Assembly: GCA_023846275.1 (NCBI GenBank)
Contig: CM043872.1
Coordinates: forward strand, 26,147,670 to 26,211,669
From: Vanilla planifolia
Taxonomy: Eukaryota > Streptophyta > Magnoliopsida > Asparagales > Orchidaceae
DNA length: 64,000 nt
Direction of reading: 5' to 3'
Of this stretch, positions 1-26,214 are shown one piece after another. The notes under the pieces were generated by a model. It was given only the letters and a program-made list of their open reading frames with translations, ran no database searches and was not told the origin of the DNA. The position numbers were made by a program, and so were the translations under genes. Position 1 is the first letter of the stretch, and the number at the start of each line of letters is the position of its first letter.

Positions 1-980
1 CCAAAATTAATGCTTTAAAGACAAGCGAATGCTCATAAGTACCCTAATACTTAAGAATTCCCTCTCATGGAATCGGGAAAACAATATGAGACACAAGAAA
101 CTCTCTAAAAACAGAACACTGCTAATAAAGCAACTTAAGTACAAAATGTCAAGGGAGGATGCCCTAAGGCAACACTTCGTGTAGCAAGCTTGTAAGAACT
201 TCTTCCACTCCACACAATAGAACGCAAGTAGATCCCAAAAATTCGTGCAATTAGGTTTTCTGTTTCATGTCTTTTCTCCTCAAGTTTTCTCAAAGTCAGC
301 TCTAAACATCATCATTCCCTTGGCCATTTGAGTGCCTCCAACCACACAAGCTTCTCTTGAACTTTTTGAAATTTTATCCTAAAGGAGCAAGCATCCTCCT
401 CCAAGGACTCCTGCCATTAGTAATGATCTTCTAATCTCCCACCATGGATTTGTAGTTGGTGCACAGCTCAAAAGATTCACTCATATAGATCGGTATTAAT
501 ATAACACCAACCCTTGTCCATTTTGTCGATCATATTCTCAAACTCTGTCAAAAATTTTCCAAGGCGAGTAACTCAACGCATCATCTTTGAAACATTCCTC
601 CCAGTGTTCAAGTCGAAATGAGTTTCTAGATTAGACTATACCAAGACAATTTATCATGATTATTTTAACTCAAAATTGTTTCAACTATCAAAGTTGTCTC
701 TTGGGAAGCTTAAAATAAGAATCTACATTATTACAATTACCATCTAAATACTAGTTAGACATTGCAACCATCGAAACTTTAAGAAGTTTTGGTGTTTAGA
801 TTAGTTGTCTAAACCTTAGCCACCCTAAATAATTATAAATGGCCTATTCATGGGCTTAAGCGGCCATTTTCAAACATCTTGCTAACATGTCTATTGGACA
901 GAATAATGGATTACGAGAGACTCAATGTGGCTCCATTTTATACATCATACTTTCCCTAATTAGTGGTTCTTTATCACTCA
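1..980. other. Non-coding left edge
   Basis: No gene is seen. The only open frame over 60 codons (minus strand, 7-213) has no family resemblance. The tail of the decayed LINE to its right may extend into this stretch, because a minus-strand element would put its later reverse-transcriptase part here, but no motif could be placed. If CUL1 is intact, this stretch may be part of its last intron. Confidence 0.5.
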
Positions 981-1769
981 ATCTCCAAACATCTATGTCC
1001 ACTTTTCTACTATAAACTCTTATTCTCTTTATTTAGCATCTCCCCGTCTCATTGCCTAATAAACCCTCTAGACATAACTACTATAAAAAAACATAAGTAA
1101 TTAAAATATAGTCTTATTGAAGCAATAAATCATCAACTCTTTAGTTAATCCTCCATAATTATGTACATGTCATTGCTCTACTACAAATACCTTTGATGAT
1201 ATCAACACATGTAATATGAAAACTTTTATTTGCTAAGATACTCTAGGATAGTTTCTAAGAACCTTTTATAGGCACTCTATCATATGCCCTCTCTAAGTCA
1301 ATAAGTTTCTTGCTCAAACTTATTCATTATACTTTTCAACAAGTACATAATCTCAATGCTTGACTATATTTTAATGACTCCATCTCCAAACATCTTTGTC
1401 CACTTGTCTACTATAAACTCTTATTCTCTTTATTTAGCATCTCCTAGTCTCATTGCCTAATACACCCTCTAGACATAACTACTACAAAAAAACATAAGTG
1501 ATTAAAAAATAATCTTACTGAAGCCATAAATTATCAAGAACTCTTTAGTTAATCCTCCATAATTATGTATATATCATTGATCTACTACAAATGCCTTTGA
1601 TGATATCAACATATGTAATATGAAAACTTTTATTTGCTAAGATACTCTAGGATAGTTTCTAAGAACCTTTTAGGCACTCTTATCATATGCCCTCTATAGA
1701 TCAATACTTTTCTTGCTCAAACTTATTCATTATACTTTTCAACAAGTACATAATCTCAATGCTTGGCCA
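981..1769. repeat. Tandem duplication of a ~390-bp LINE segment
   Basis: Two direct copies lie at about 981-1367 and 1382-1769, with a period near 401 bases. Both start with atctccaaac and end with tctcaatgcttg. They differ by scattered substitutions and small indels, so the duplication is not recent. A linker of about 14 bases separates them. The unit lies inside the reverse-transcriptase remnant, so the RT motif occurs twice. Confidence 0.9.
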
Positions 1770-1900
1770 TCTTTAAAAAATTCAAATTAATATGAAACCT
1801 ATTGTCCTTAAATTTAACCTATGTATACTCAATCCCCCTTATAATCCAATATACTCATCAGCTAAGCTTCCCTATATTTAACACAGTTTTGAATATCCAT
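981..1900 (-). mobile_element. Decayed LINE (non-LTR retrotransposon) reverse-transcriptase fragment
   Basis: Read on the minus strand, positions 1309-1271 give LIDLERAYDRVP. This matches the (F/L)IDLEKAYDRVP block that precedes the catalytic region of plant LINE reverse transcriptases. The following sequence gives VDIIKGICSRAMT, which fits the family's 'I..I.DMY.G..T' stretch, and the upstream sequence gives VEKYNE in the expected place. Frames are broken by stops and shifts. In the second copy the same motif (about 1674-1712) carries an extra base and a stop. This is an old, non-functional element, oriented like CUL1. The boundaries are approximate and no poly-A tail or target duplication was found. 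Confidence 0.72.
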
Positions 1901-3711
1901 CTGTTCTTGTGAATCAATGTCAAACAATTTTTCTTTGCTCATTGGACAACTTATTGTCTTCAAAATATTGACATGACCAAACATTTTCATATATTGATAA
2001 AAATGGCTCCTTATCAAACTAAGCTCCTTTAAATCAATTGCCTTGTCTCAAACTTAAGAAAAAAGTTAACAAACGTAGATCATCTATCTAGATATAACAT
2101 CCTCTTTATAGACCAATGCTTTTTTATCATTGTCTTTGTTACATTAGAAAAGGCTTTTAGTTTCATTCTATCGTTAGTCTTCAAGCTCACATAACAATTT
2201 CAAAAGTTGCTAAGTGTCATTGACTATTTGTTTAGCCACTCATTAAGCTACTCTATATCTCTTTTAATTCTCTATACATTTACAATGGAACCATACTTTA
2301 TAACAAAATTACTCTTTAATCTTATCTTACACTTCTTGTTTCCATCGTCAAGCTTCGTTGTGATCTGAAGCACTTAGCTAATTCATAGGTGCAGATAACA
2401 ACACAATCACATATCTTCATCACAAAAACATAAATACAAGACTTATTTATAAATAAACTACTAACTACTATTTTCATCCAAAAAATTCCACTAAATTCAA
2501 AGCCATCCATTACATTTATTCTTTCACTACAATTTTTAAGATAGACAACAAAAACTATTAATCAATATTAAATAAGCAAACATTCTCTTAATATTATCTT
2601 GTAATTTTTACGATGTGGACAATCATTTTTTCTCTCAAGGAGAAAATTTATGTTCCAGAAGCTCTACTCATATTAGTAATTGTGTTCTAAAAGCTCAACT
2701 TCTAATAGTAATCAAATGTTTTTTTGATTTTTGAATGTATTCGGTACCATAAGATGTTCTAATATAGAAAATTCTAGAATTAATTTACCTTCATTTGCCT
2801 CTCTAAACCCAAAAGCTCTATGATAGCTTTTAAAATCTTTTGCTTACTTTAATGATCATTTAGTCTCTCCCAATAATAACATTTCATATGTTGGAATCAC
2901 TTGTATTAACTCTAAATCATTGCAAAAGTTTTTTGGAACACCAACATCCAGTCTTATCGAGAGACGTAAATACTGACAATATTAATATCTTGTCTTACTT
3001 GAACAATCTTTAAAACTATAATAACAAATTCTCCTAAAAACCACTATTTTTTTTAAAAAAATTTTGTGAAATTATACGAATTTATTTTCTATTCCAAGTC
3101 TCATCAAAATGTCAAAATTTTATGATATCAATTTTCTTGACCCATGTTTAATTTATTTCTAAATATACATCAATTGAAACTTGCCAATCGAAGTACATGT
3201 ATTCCAAGTTCTTATCATCATTCTTGGAACATGGGCTAGCTTCATTAATTGCATCCAGCTAAGAAGATATGGAACCCCTTTCCATTTAAAATTGCACCCA
3301 AATGTCGGAGTAGAAACCCCAGCTCAACACTAAATTCAGTTCGTATAATACTGTGCATCGGAATTTCATAAAGAATTAATGCCATACTACTTCAACAACT
3401 TTTATTCTAATTGTCAATTAATTAAAAACAAACCTCCACTTAACTCAACCAAGAGTAAGTACGACAGTAATCAAATGGCAATATCAAGTAAACTACCAAG
3501 ATGATTCAGTGCATAAGGCCAACTCATAGCAATGCAACATAAGGGACCTAGATAAAATATTTGCTAGACAATATGTTTAACATTTTCCCACAAATGAAAG
3601 ACTAAATTATTTGGCTAAGAATGAAACAGACAAAGATTAAAGTAAAATGAAAGAAATGACTATAGCATGTGATTTGCAAACAATTAGCTTTCCTTTGGCA
3701 TTTGTGAGTTG
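1901..3711. other. Non-coding AT-rich stretch
   Basis: No supported gene is seen. The left end may hold further LINE sequence. A minus-strand stretch at about 3258-3150, after a possible acceptor (tcttcttag), reads 36 codons to a stop (LDAINEASPCSKNDDK...). It does not match the missing cullin end and is not recognised. Confidence 0.4.
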
Positions 3712-3856
3712 CTAATAAAATTCATCAGCACCAAAATAATGCTTGTATTTGAAGTATCTACTGTGATTGACGTCACGACTGCAGCGAAAAATGCTGCTGC
3801 CTATTGCTTTCTCCATGATTGAAGCAAGTTCATAGCTCTTGCTCGGTTGCATTAAT
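3712..3856 (-). other. Exon-like open segment, unidentified
   Basis: This minus-strand segment is richer in G and C than its surroundings. It follows a plausible acceptor (ttgctttag) and reads 47 codons to TAG. It includes MQPSKSYELASIMEKAIG and ends YKHYFGADEFY. It does not resemble the missing CUL1 end, and its frame would not join CUL1 exon 18: in phase 0 it stops after eight codons. It could be an exon of an unseen gene, a decayed gene, or chance. It also contains the palindrome tgacgtca (3768-3775), a bZIP-type site. Confidence 0.25.
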
Positions 3857-4313
3857 CTAAAGCAATTTTTTAATAAATATCACTAATCTACATAACATAT
3901 CAGGAAAAATAAAAAACTGCATACTAATGATATTAAGTACTTAATTGACTTATTCTACTATAGAATCAATTTCAAGGAACACACTTAGTAACTCCATACA
4001 CTCATTTCCTCCTGACATTCTTTGCTACAACCAGCCCAAGAACTTCTCTTGTAAATATAGAAAATATAAATCAACCTTTCAATATGGTTTTTATACTCTT
4101 CCCAGACAATTCTTTTCAGCACTCCATCCGGAACTCAAAATTAGGAGAACATCATTCGCCGATTCATTGTGCCCCCTTACTGTTGGCATTATGAGACTCG
4201 TCAATTCTTTCCACTAACTTTATGTAGTTGATATATTATCAGTCCTCATCAACTCAACCAACCTCTTGTTGCTTGTCTATCATACTAAACAAAGTCCTCA
4301 AGAAATTCATTTC

Positions 4314-4409
4314 AACTCTCTTGAGCTCCAAGTTGAACCTAAAAATATGCATCATTCATTTAACTCTCTTGAGCTCCAAGTTGAACCTAAAAATATGCAA
4401 CATTCATTC
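4314..4409. repeat. 48-bp tandem duplication
   Basis: Two adjacent copies (4314-4361 and 4362-4409) start with aactctcttgagctccaag and are nearly identical. The near identity suggests a recent local duplication. It lies just beyond CUL1 exon 18, in the last intron or 3' flank. Confidence 0.92.
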
Positions 4410-4630
4410 TACTTTTCCCAACAAGTGGTGCACAAGCACAAAAAAGGATGGCCTCTTCATCATGTTTGATTAATCTTAATATCATTTCAATACAAAGTAG
4501 GAGCAAAATGGGATCACTCCCCACTTGTAGTTGGAGATTGTCCAGTAATTGTAACCTATAATGAAAAGGGAACTTCCAACCACCTGGCAGAGGAGCAGTT
4601 GGAAGACCACAGAAATGAGAATCACGTTAC

Positions 4631-20454
<15,824 letters not shown>

Positions 20455-20990
20455 GCTATCAGAATCAAACACCTTCCCTTATTTCAATTCCTCCTGAACT
20501 ACCAAAATCATTAGAAAAAAAAAAAAAAACAAAAGCGAATATGAAGTGCAAGACAGCTCGGCAATATTAAAGATACCCTGTTCAAACCCTAGAGCGCCAA
20601 ACAAACCAACCAGGAAAAAAGAAAACCCTGTCCCAAATCAGCTACTCCGATCACGAAAACAAAGTCTTCCGTACCACGCCAAATCCGTAACGCCAAGAGT
20701 CGACTGCGCGATGCCGTCCGAAATGTAACACATGAAAAAAAAAAGTACAGGAGGTGCGAAAGATATTCACAGTGGGAAGGAAGAAGGAAAGAAAAGTCGT
20801 ACCAGTGGAGAAGAAGCAAGGAAAAGGAAGGAGACCGCCCTCAGAGATACCAGCGTGGATGGTGAACGACGGCCACGAAGGAGAACCGAGCTTCCCAGAA
20901 GGCTTGGGAAATTAAAAACGCTAGAATCAGAGTTGAATTATTGTAATTATGTTACATACATTAAATAAATAAATATCATATATCTTAAAA
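20455..20990 (-). promoter_or_regulatory. CUL1: CUL1 5' UTR and core promoter, with probable UTR intron
   Basis: Upstream of the ATG on the minus strand is a long T-run, then ctaatga and ttttggtag. These look like a polypyrimidine tract, branch site and acceptor, with the exon resuming at 20498. A matching donor (cagg|gtatct) gives an intron of 20576-20499, 78 bases. The leader continues through a purine-rich, GC-richer block (about 20580-20900). AT-rich sequence with tatatgatatttatt (about 20965-20985) is the best TATA candidate. The promoter and start site are inferred from sequence only. Confidence 0.45.
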
Positions 20991-21999
20991 TATTTGTCTG
21001 AATTTTGAGAAAAAAAATTAGTTGACGTCCCATCGGCTGGCGTCGAAACATGGCCAACCCAAGCCATTTCATGCGCAGCGTGTTTTTGAAGTGCGCAAGT
21101 TGCTTAAAATGCTTTTTCCAATTGCATGATTTCATTGTGAAAAACTAAATATTTATTTATTGTCTGATTAAACACTTAATAAAAAAAATAAGTATTTTAA
21201 TATTATTATAAAACTATATATTTAATGAATAATTTTCTAGAAATTTTTTAATAAAATAATTAATATTATTAAATTATTAAAATAAAATTATTTTTTATAA
21301 AATATTAAAATAATCTTTTAATAAGATAAGAGGTTTTTAAATAAAGTGAACTTTTGTTTATAGTAAATGATAATTGTAAATGATAATTGTAGACAGACAA
21401 ATAGTATTAGTGATCAATGGTAGTCATTGGTATTAAGTATTTGACAATAATGATTAGTTTGTAATTCATATTGTCACGTTACTTATTATAATTGTTAACA
21501 ATAATCAATGACAATCTATCATGCTTAAGGGTTAGTAGCAAAAGGTTTCATTTGATAAAAATGACACTATGATTTTTCATATCTCATTTTCAAATATTTT
21601 TTTTTAATTTTGTAAAGAAAATAAAATTTATAATATTTTTTAAATTTTCAAAAATTAATAAAACATAATATATACCTAAAATGTTTTATTGAGTTATATC
21701 TCAAAACGAGGAGCTTGAGTAAAGCACTTTAAAAATATTTTTCATTAACTTATTTAAAAAAATAGCTTGATAGAAATTTCTAAAACAAAATAGTTAAAAA
21801 AAATAATATTCAAACATTTTCTCAAACACTTAACAATTTTCTTGTCTCTTCTAAGATGACTACCAAAATCAAATTTCTCTTACGCGTATTTTTGTTAAGA
21901 TGTCGTTGTATGCAAGCTGCAAGAGATGACAAAAAGAAAGCAACCAAATCAAGGAAAAAGAAATCTTGGAATCTATATCTTTTATTCTCTAAGCTAATA
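20991..21999. other. Intergenic AT-rich stretch upstream of CUL1
   Basis: No gene is seen. A slightly GC-richer island (about 21020-21110) next to the CUL1 promoter contains ttgacgtc (bZIP/W-box-like core). A 14-bp repeat, gtaaatgataattg, is duplicated at 21363-21390. The rest is low-complexity A/T sequence. Confidence 0.5.
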
Positions 22000-23800
22000 T
22001 GTCACGACCCACCTTATATCATATTATAATATTATCTTAATCACTTTAGGATTTAAAAAAACATAGTTTAAATGTAATTAAATGAAACTAATAACCTAAC
22101 CATACTTGGAACATTGGTAAGATACACTTCAATTATTGTTTAAATCATTTAATTTTTAAAATCCTATATAAGAAATAGAGTATAGAGCCTAATATTTAAT
22201 CGTACAAGTATAATAGTAGAAATATATTAGTTTGATAATGGGTAAGGAATCCATAAAAAATATTAGATTGTATAATACAAAAAAAGTACATCACACCATA
22301 TGATTAGGGGATAAGTAAATAATCTATGATCAATGTGAAAGTACCCAAGAAAAGATAGCTTGAAATGTTCCAATAATGCGATAAATGATGGTAGTAGTAT
22401 GATTAAGACATAAAAGTATAACCTATAGGACTGTCGTTTGTTATCACTTAATAAAAGATATAAGAAATGGATCATTATAAGTATCACAAGCAATATTGTA
22501 GAACATGTCATCAAGACAATACTTGCAAATAGTTAGTTGAAAGGTGTTATAGGTACAATGATTGATAATACAAGAGGATTGGCAATACCATACTAATATA
22601 ATATTGATATTATAATAATATGATAAGTAGAAATTAAGACAAATTTATGCAATATTTAAAACATATAGTATAAATATGGTGATCATATATGTATGATTAT
22701 TTTAACAAAAAAAGTTTATATAAAAGCAAGTGTAATCAATGAAAAATATTTGTAAATGAAATGTTAGAAAATAAAAATTAACCAACATAAATGGATGCAA
22801 TTGTTAGAGATATTTAAAAGGTAAAAAATGTAGAAAGTTATGATAAAAAAAATTATAGATAAGTTGTTGGCCATCACTTAGGGAGTTTTTTGGAAAAATT
22901 TGTAAGGTCAAGCACTCAACCATAGTTAATGGATGAAATCGAAGAGCAAGTAAAGATATGCCCAAGAGATTTGAAAAAGAGCTATGTAATGGACAAAAAC
23001 AAAACCGTAAGGAATAACTCTTGGGTACTATAGCAACGAGACTTCGACCAAACATCTGAGCCTTAATGAAACTGCAACTCAAATTAAGAGGTAAGCAAAA
23101 CTTATTCGTTGTGCATATAACTTAATGTATTATGTATTAATGATTAAGATCTTAAATTTATATAAACACATGTTATATTTTGAAATGCTTAATTTCATTA
23201 ATTATAATAACATATTTTTTATGCATTATTTATTACATGTTTTGACTAGTTATATGTTAAATATATAATATGTCACATGTGTTAAAAGTTAAAAAGGATG
23301 ATTAACAAATATTGATAATAAAGTAATATAATATGCAAAAAAGATAATTCTTTAATAAACGTCTTCAAGACTAACTTATTATTTAAATTAATATATTTTT
23401 TATTGTAAGCCTTTTGCTATCCAAAATAATATATCTTTGAGAGTGTAAGAACAACTCAAATTAATGTCTCTGAGAGTGTGCCATTGTGATATTACCATGT
23501 TATCTAGAGTAAAATATTTCGAACATGACATATTGTGTCTAATATTAATCGACACATCTCAATGGAACACATCTACAATACAAATTTATGAGATTAAATT
23601 AAAGCTTGGAGTATAAAAAAGAGTACACATGTTATTAAAATGAGTGAGTGTGATATAAAATTCTATAATAATCTTAAAATATTTTAGCAAAATAATAATA
23701 CACAAAAATTAAGTAGGTATTACACAACATAAAAGCTTGACACTGATATTGATATAAAAATCCAAAATAAAATACAATGTACTCAAATGTATACAACATC
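22000..23800 (+). mobile_element. Possible gypsy-type LTR region
   Basis: The sequence starting tgtcacgaccca at 22000 resembles the 5' end of many plant gypsy LTRs (TGTCACGACCC). A gag remnant lies downstream in the same orientation at 24574-24903. No second LTR, no primer-binding site and no clear right border were found, so the extent is a guess. Open frames of 80-90 codons inside show no known domain. Confidence 0.3.
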
Positions 23801-24037
23801 TCTCATAGTCATCAATACCTCAATCTCTCAACCCCCTTTGTTCTAAAATATCTCTAAGAATCTTAACACGAGTGTTGGTAGCATATCTAGTAATATAAGT
23901 AAAAAATAAGCATGATATGCTTAGTAAAAATACTTCTAACTACATACAATAAAGCAATGTAAAGAGTAAATAAAGTTGTTGTGCAATGATATAAATTGTA
24001 TTGTATGAAAAGTAAAAACATGCAAGTATGATTACAA

Positions 24038-24054
24038 AGAGAGAGAGAGAGAGA
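24038..24054. repeat. Short AG microsatellite
   Basis: A run of eight to nine AG units sits in intergenic sequence upstream of the gag remnant. Confidence 0.9.
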
Positions 24055-24573
24055 TGGTTAGATTATATTATCTTTCATATGGAAAGAAATATTGGATCAT
24101 ACAATGTTAAGCTCAAAAAAATGATAATGTCTAGATACATGCATGAGAAGGATGTTTAGTGAATCATACAACTTTTTGCGACTATTGCTATCATTTTTTA
24201 TGTTGAAATGCTAAGCTATAAATGCTAATTTATTATGCAAAATAGCACCAAGGAATTGCAATAACTTTGGTGAATAAGAAGTGAATAACTCAAAAAATAC
24301 AAGATTATCACTTTTTCAATTTGAAATAACCATAGAGGAAGGGAGAGAATCTTCGGAATGCAATTATGAAGGAAAGTAACCAATGAACATGAAAAGATTT
24401 CAAATGCATTCCATGCAAATAGATTGGTGGAACAATTTTCATAATTATAATCTCTGCACTTTAAAGATAATGTGACTCTATTTTAAATATAAAGCTAGTC
24501 ATAAAGAATTGAAATGTTTAATAGCATGACATGTGAAGATTGTCGAAGGGTACCATTTATAGTATTAATAGTA

Positions 24574-24903
24574 GATAATGCTATCTGGCATTGGTGGAGA
24601 GGCCAAAATAATTCTATTCGATGATAAAGCAAATTTTGAGATATTTAGAGAGAATTGGATATGCATTTTCTAGAGTGGTATGTTTCTAAATTAGCTTAGA
24701 GTAAAATACGAGATACCTTGTTAAGACTTGATCAACAGAACCTAACCATGAACAAATATAAAGAAACAATCTTAGTGCTCATTAGGCATGATTTGAAAAT
24801 AATAGCATAAGAAAAACAAAGATGCTATATTTTTAGGAAGGGTTTAAATGATGCTAGCTCTAATAGAGTTGACTCTTATACAAAAATGATGGAACTAGCA
24901 TGA
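24574..24903 (+). mobile_element. Ty3/gypsy gag remnant
   Basis: The plus-strand frame gives DNAIWHWWRGQN, then TLLRLDQQNLTMNKYKETI, LVLIRHDLKIIA, a stop, and EKQRCYIFRKGLNDASSNRV. The order matches the plant gypsy capsid domain (Retrotrans_gag): a tryptophan pair, 'L.Q....V.EY...F..L.RH.P.....E...R.F..GL'. Stop codons and shifts show it is dead. The protease, RT and integrase expected downstream were not recognised before the next gene. Confidence 0.7.
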
Positions 24904-25990
24904 AGAACAAGAAAAATTTTGCAATAACAGAATCTAAGAAGTGGTAAAGAAGAGAAAAGAAATGTTTATGTCATAGGAAAATAATAAGAATAACAAAACA
25001 TGTGGACAAATATCTAAGAAGAATACTAGAAAAATGCTGCATTGTCAAGTATATGAAAAATTTTAACAAGGAGAGTGTATAAATAAGGGGACAATGACAA
25101 TATTAGAGATATTACTTCTATTCTTGGTAGTCGAAGAAAATCTCAATAACAAAGGAGGTTTTATTGAGTTAATGATTTCAACCATAATCAAGGAGGCCAT
25201 TGGAGAGCCTAGAACATCCACCAACGACATTTTCCTTTGGGAGTCATCATCAACCTCAAATTTCTTTAACTTTATTTTAAGAGTTTCACTTTCCTTTATT
25301 GAAAGTTTCTTTAACATGCTTTACATGGCGTTAAGTTGGCCCATGTCAATAATCTCATGTTTTGAATTAATGCCTAGACAACAGTAATATAAATTGTAAT
25401 TGTCTTGATTTAAGGTGTAAAAAAATAAATCAAACAAAATATTAGAAATTATTATCTCTTCATCAATTTAAAGTTTCTAATTAAATTATTTGGGTTATGC
25501 AATTGATTTGGTTAACCGAGTTTAATTCAATAAGACAACTCTTGGGGTCGATAAAAGTTTTTGAAAAGATATTTTAAGAAAATTTTATCGAAAAAATTAA
25601 CTTATTCAAAATAAAAAATTTATAAAAATTCAATAAATTTTTAAAGTTTTTCAAGCCGAGTTAGAGAATGCGCTTTTGAAAAACTTGCTTTTTGTTTTTT
25701 GCCTTATTTCTCATTATAATTGCAATGATAATTCCTACTATTTTACAATCTTCTTGCTCCATATGCATATTAAATATTAGCATGAAATAAAAAAAAATGT
25801 TTTAAATATAAGTTTACATTAAAATCATCTTAATTATTTCTTGTAACCTTTTTTTTTAAAAGATTTTTTTGAACTCAAAGTTATATATAAATGCAATAGA
25901 AATATTAAAATAGAAACAAGAAATGCAAGATACTATTAGAGAGAAGAATATTTGTGATATATGAGGTTTTTTCACAAGTTAAATGTCACG
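24904..25990. other. Intergenic stretch before the coiled-coil gene
   Basis: Overlapping open frames lie on both strands at 25063-25387. The minus frame reads LSIKESETLKIKLKKFEVDD and MSLVDVLGSPMASLIMVE, which looks protein-like, but no family is recognised. It may be another retroelement fragment. The remainder is AT-rich with no gene seen. Confidence 0.4.
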
Positions 25991-26214
25991 CGTAATATTT
26001 TATAAAATATAAATTATTTAGTAACAATATTTTAAATTAATTTATTGATTAACTAATTGAAAATTCGGTGTTGGCTTTCTAAACTCTTATTTAAAAAAAA
26101 AAAATTGAAATCATTTAACTGCTACACGTCATCTTCCATTTCAAAACCACGTCTCTCTCGTTTCATTTTTTTCACCGACCCTCTCGTCGTAGCCATCGGT
26201 AACCCTATTCTTAC
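25991..26214 (+). promoter_or_regulatory. Core promoter and 5' UTR of the coiled-coil gene
   Basis: A TATA-like tataaaatataaatt lies at about 26000-26014. A pyrimidine-rich leader with tctctctcg and ctctcgtcg follows and ends just before the ATG at 26215 (context ttacATGGCG, with G at +4). The transcription start is inferred, not shown. Confidence 0.4.

Noticed and set aside
3150..3258. Minus-strand frame LDAINEASPCSKNDDK... in phase 0 behind an acceptor as the missing CUL1 last exon
   Set aside because: The sequence shares nothing with the strongly conserved cullin C-terminus, and the stop falls after an unrelated peptide.
25063..25387. Overlapping frames on both strands that look protein-like
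   Set aside because: No recognised family, no splice partners and a position between a dead gypsy gag and a promoter. Not enough for a gene call.
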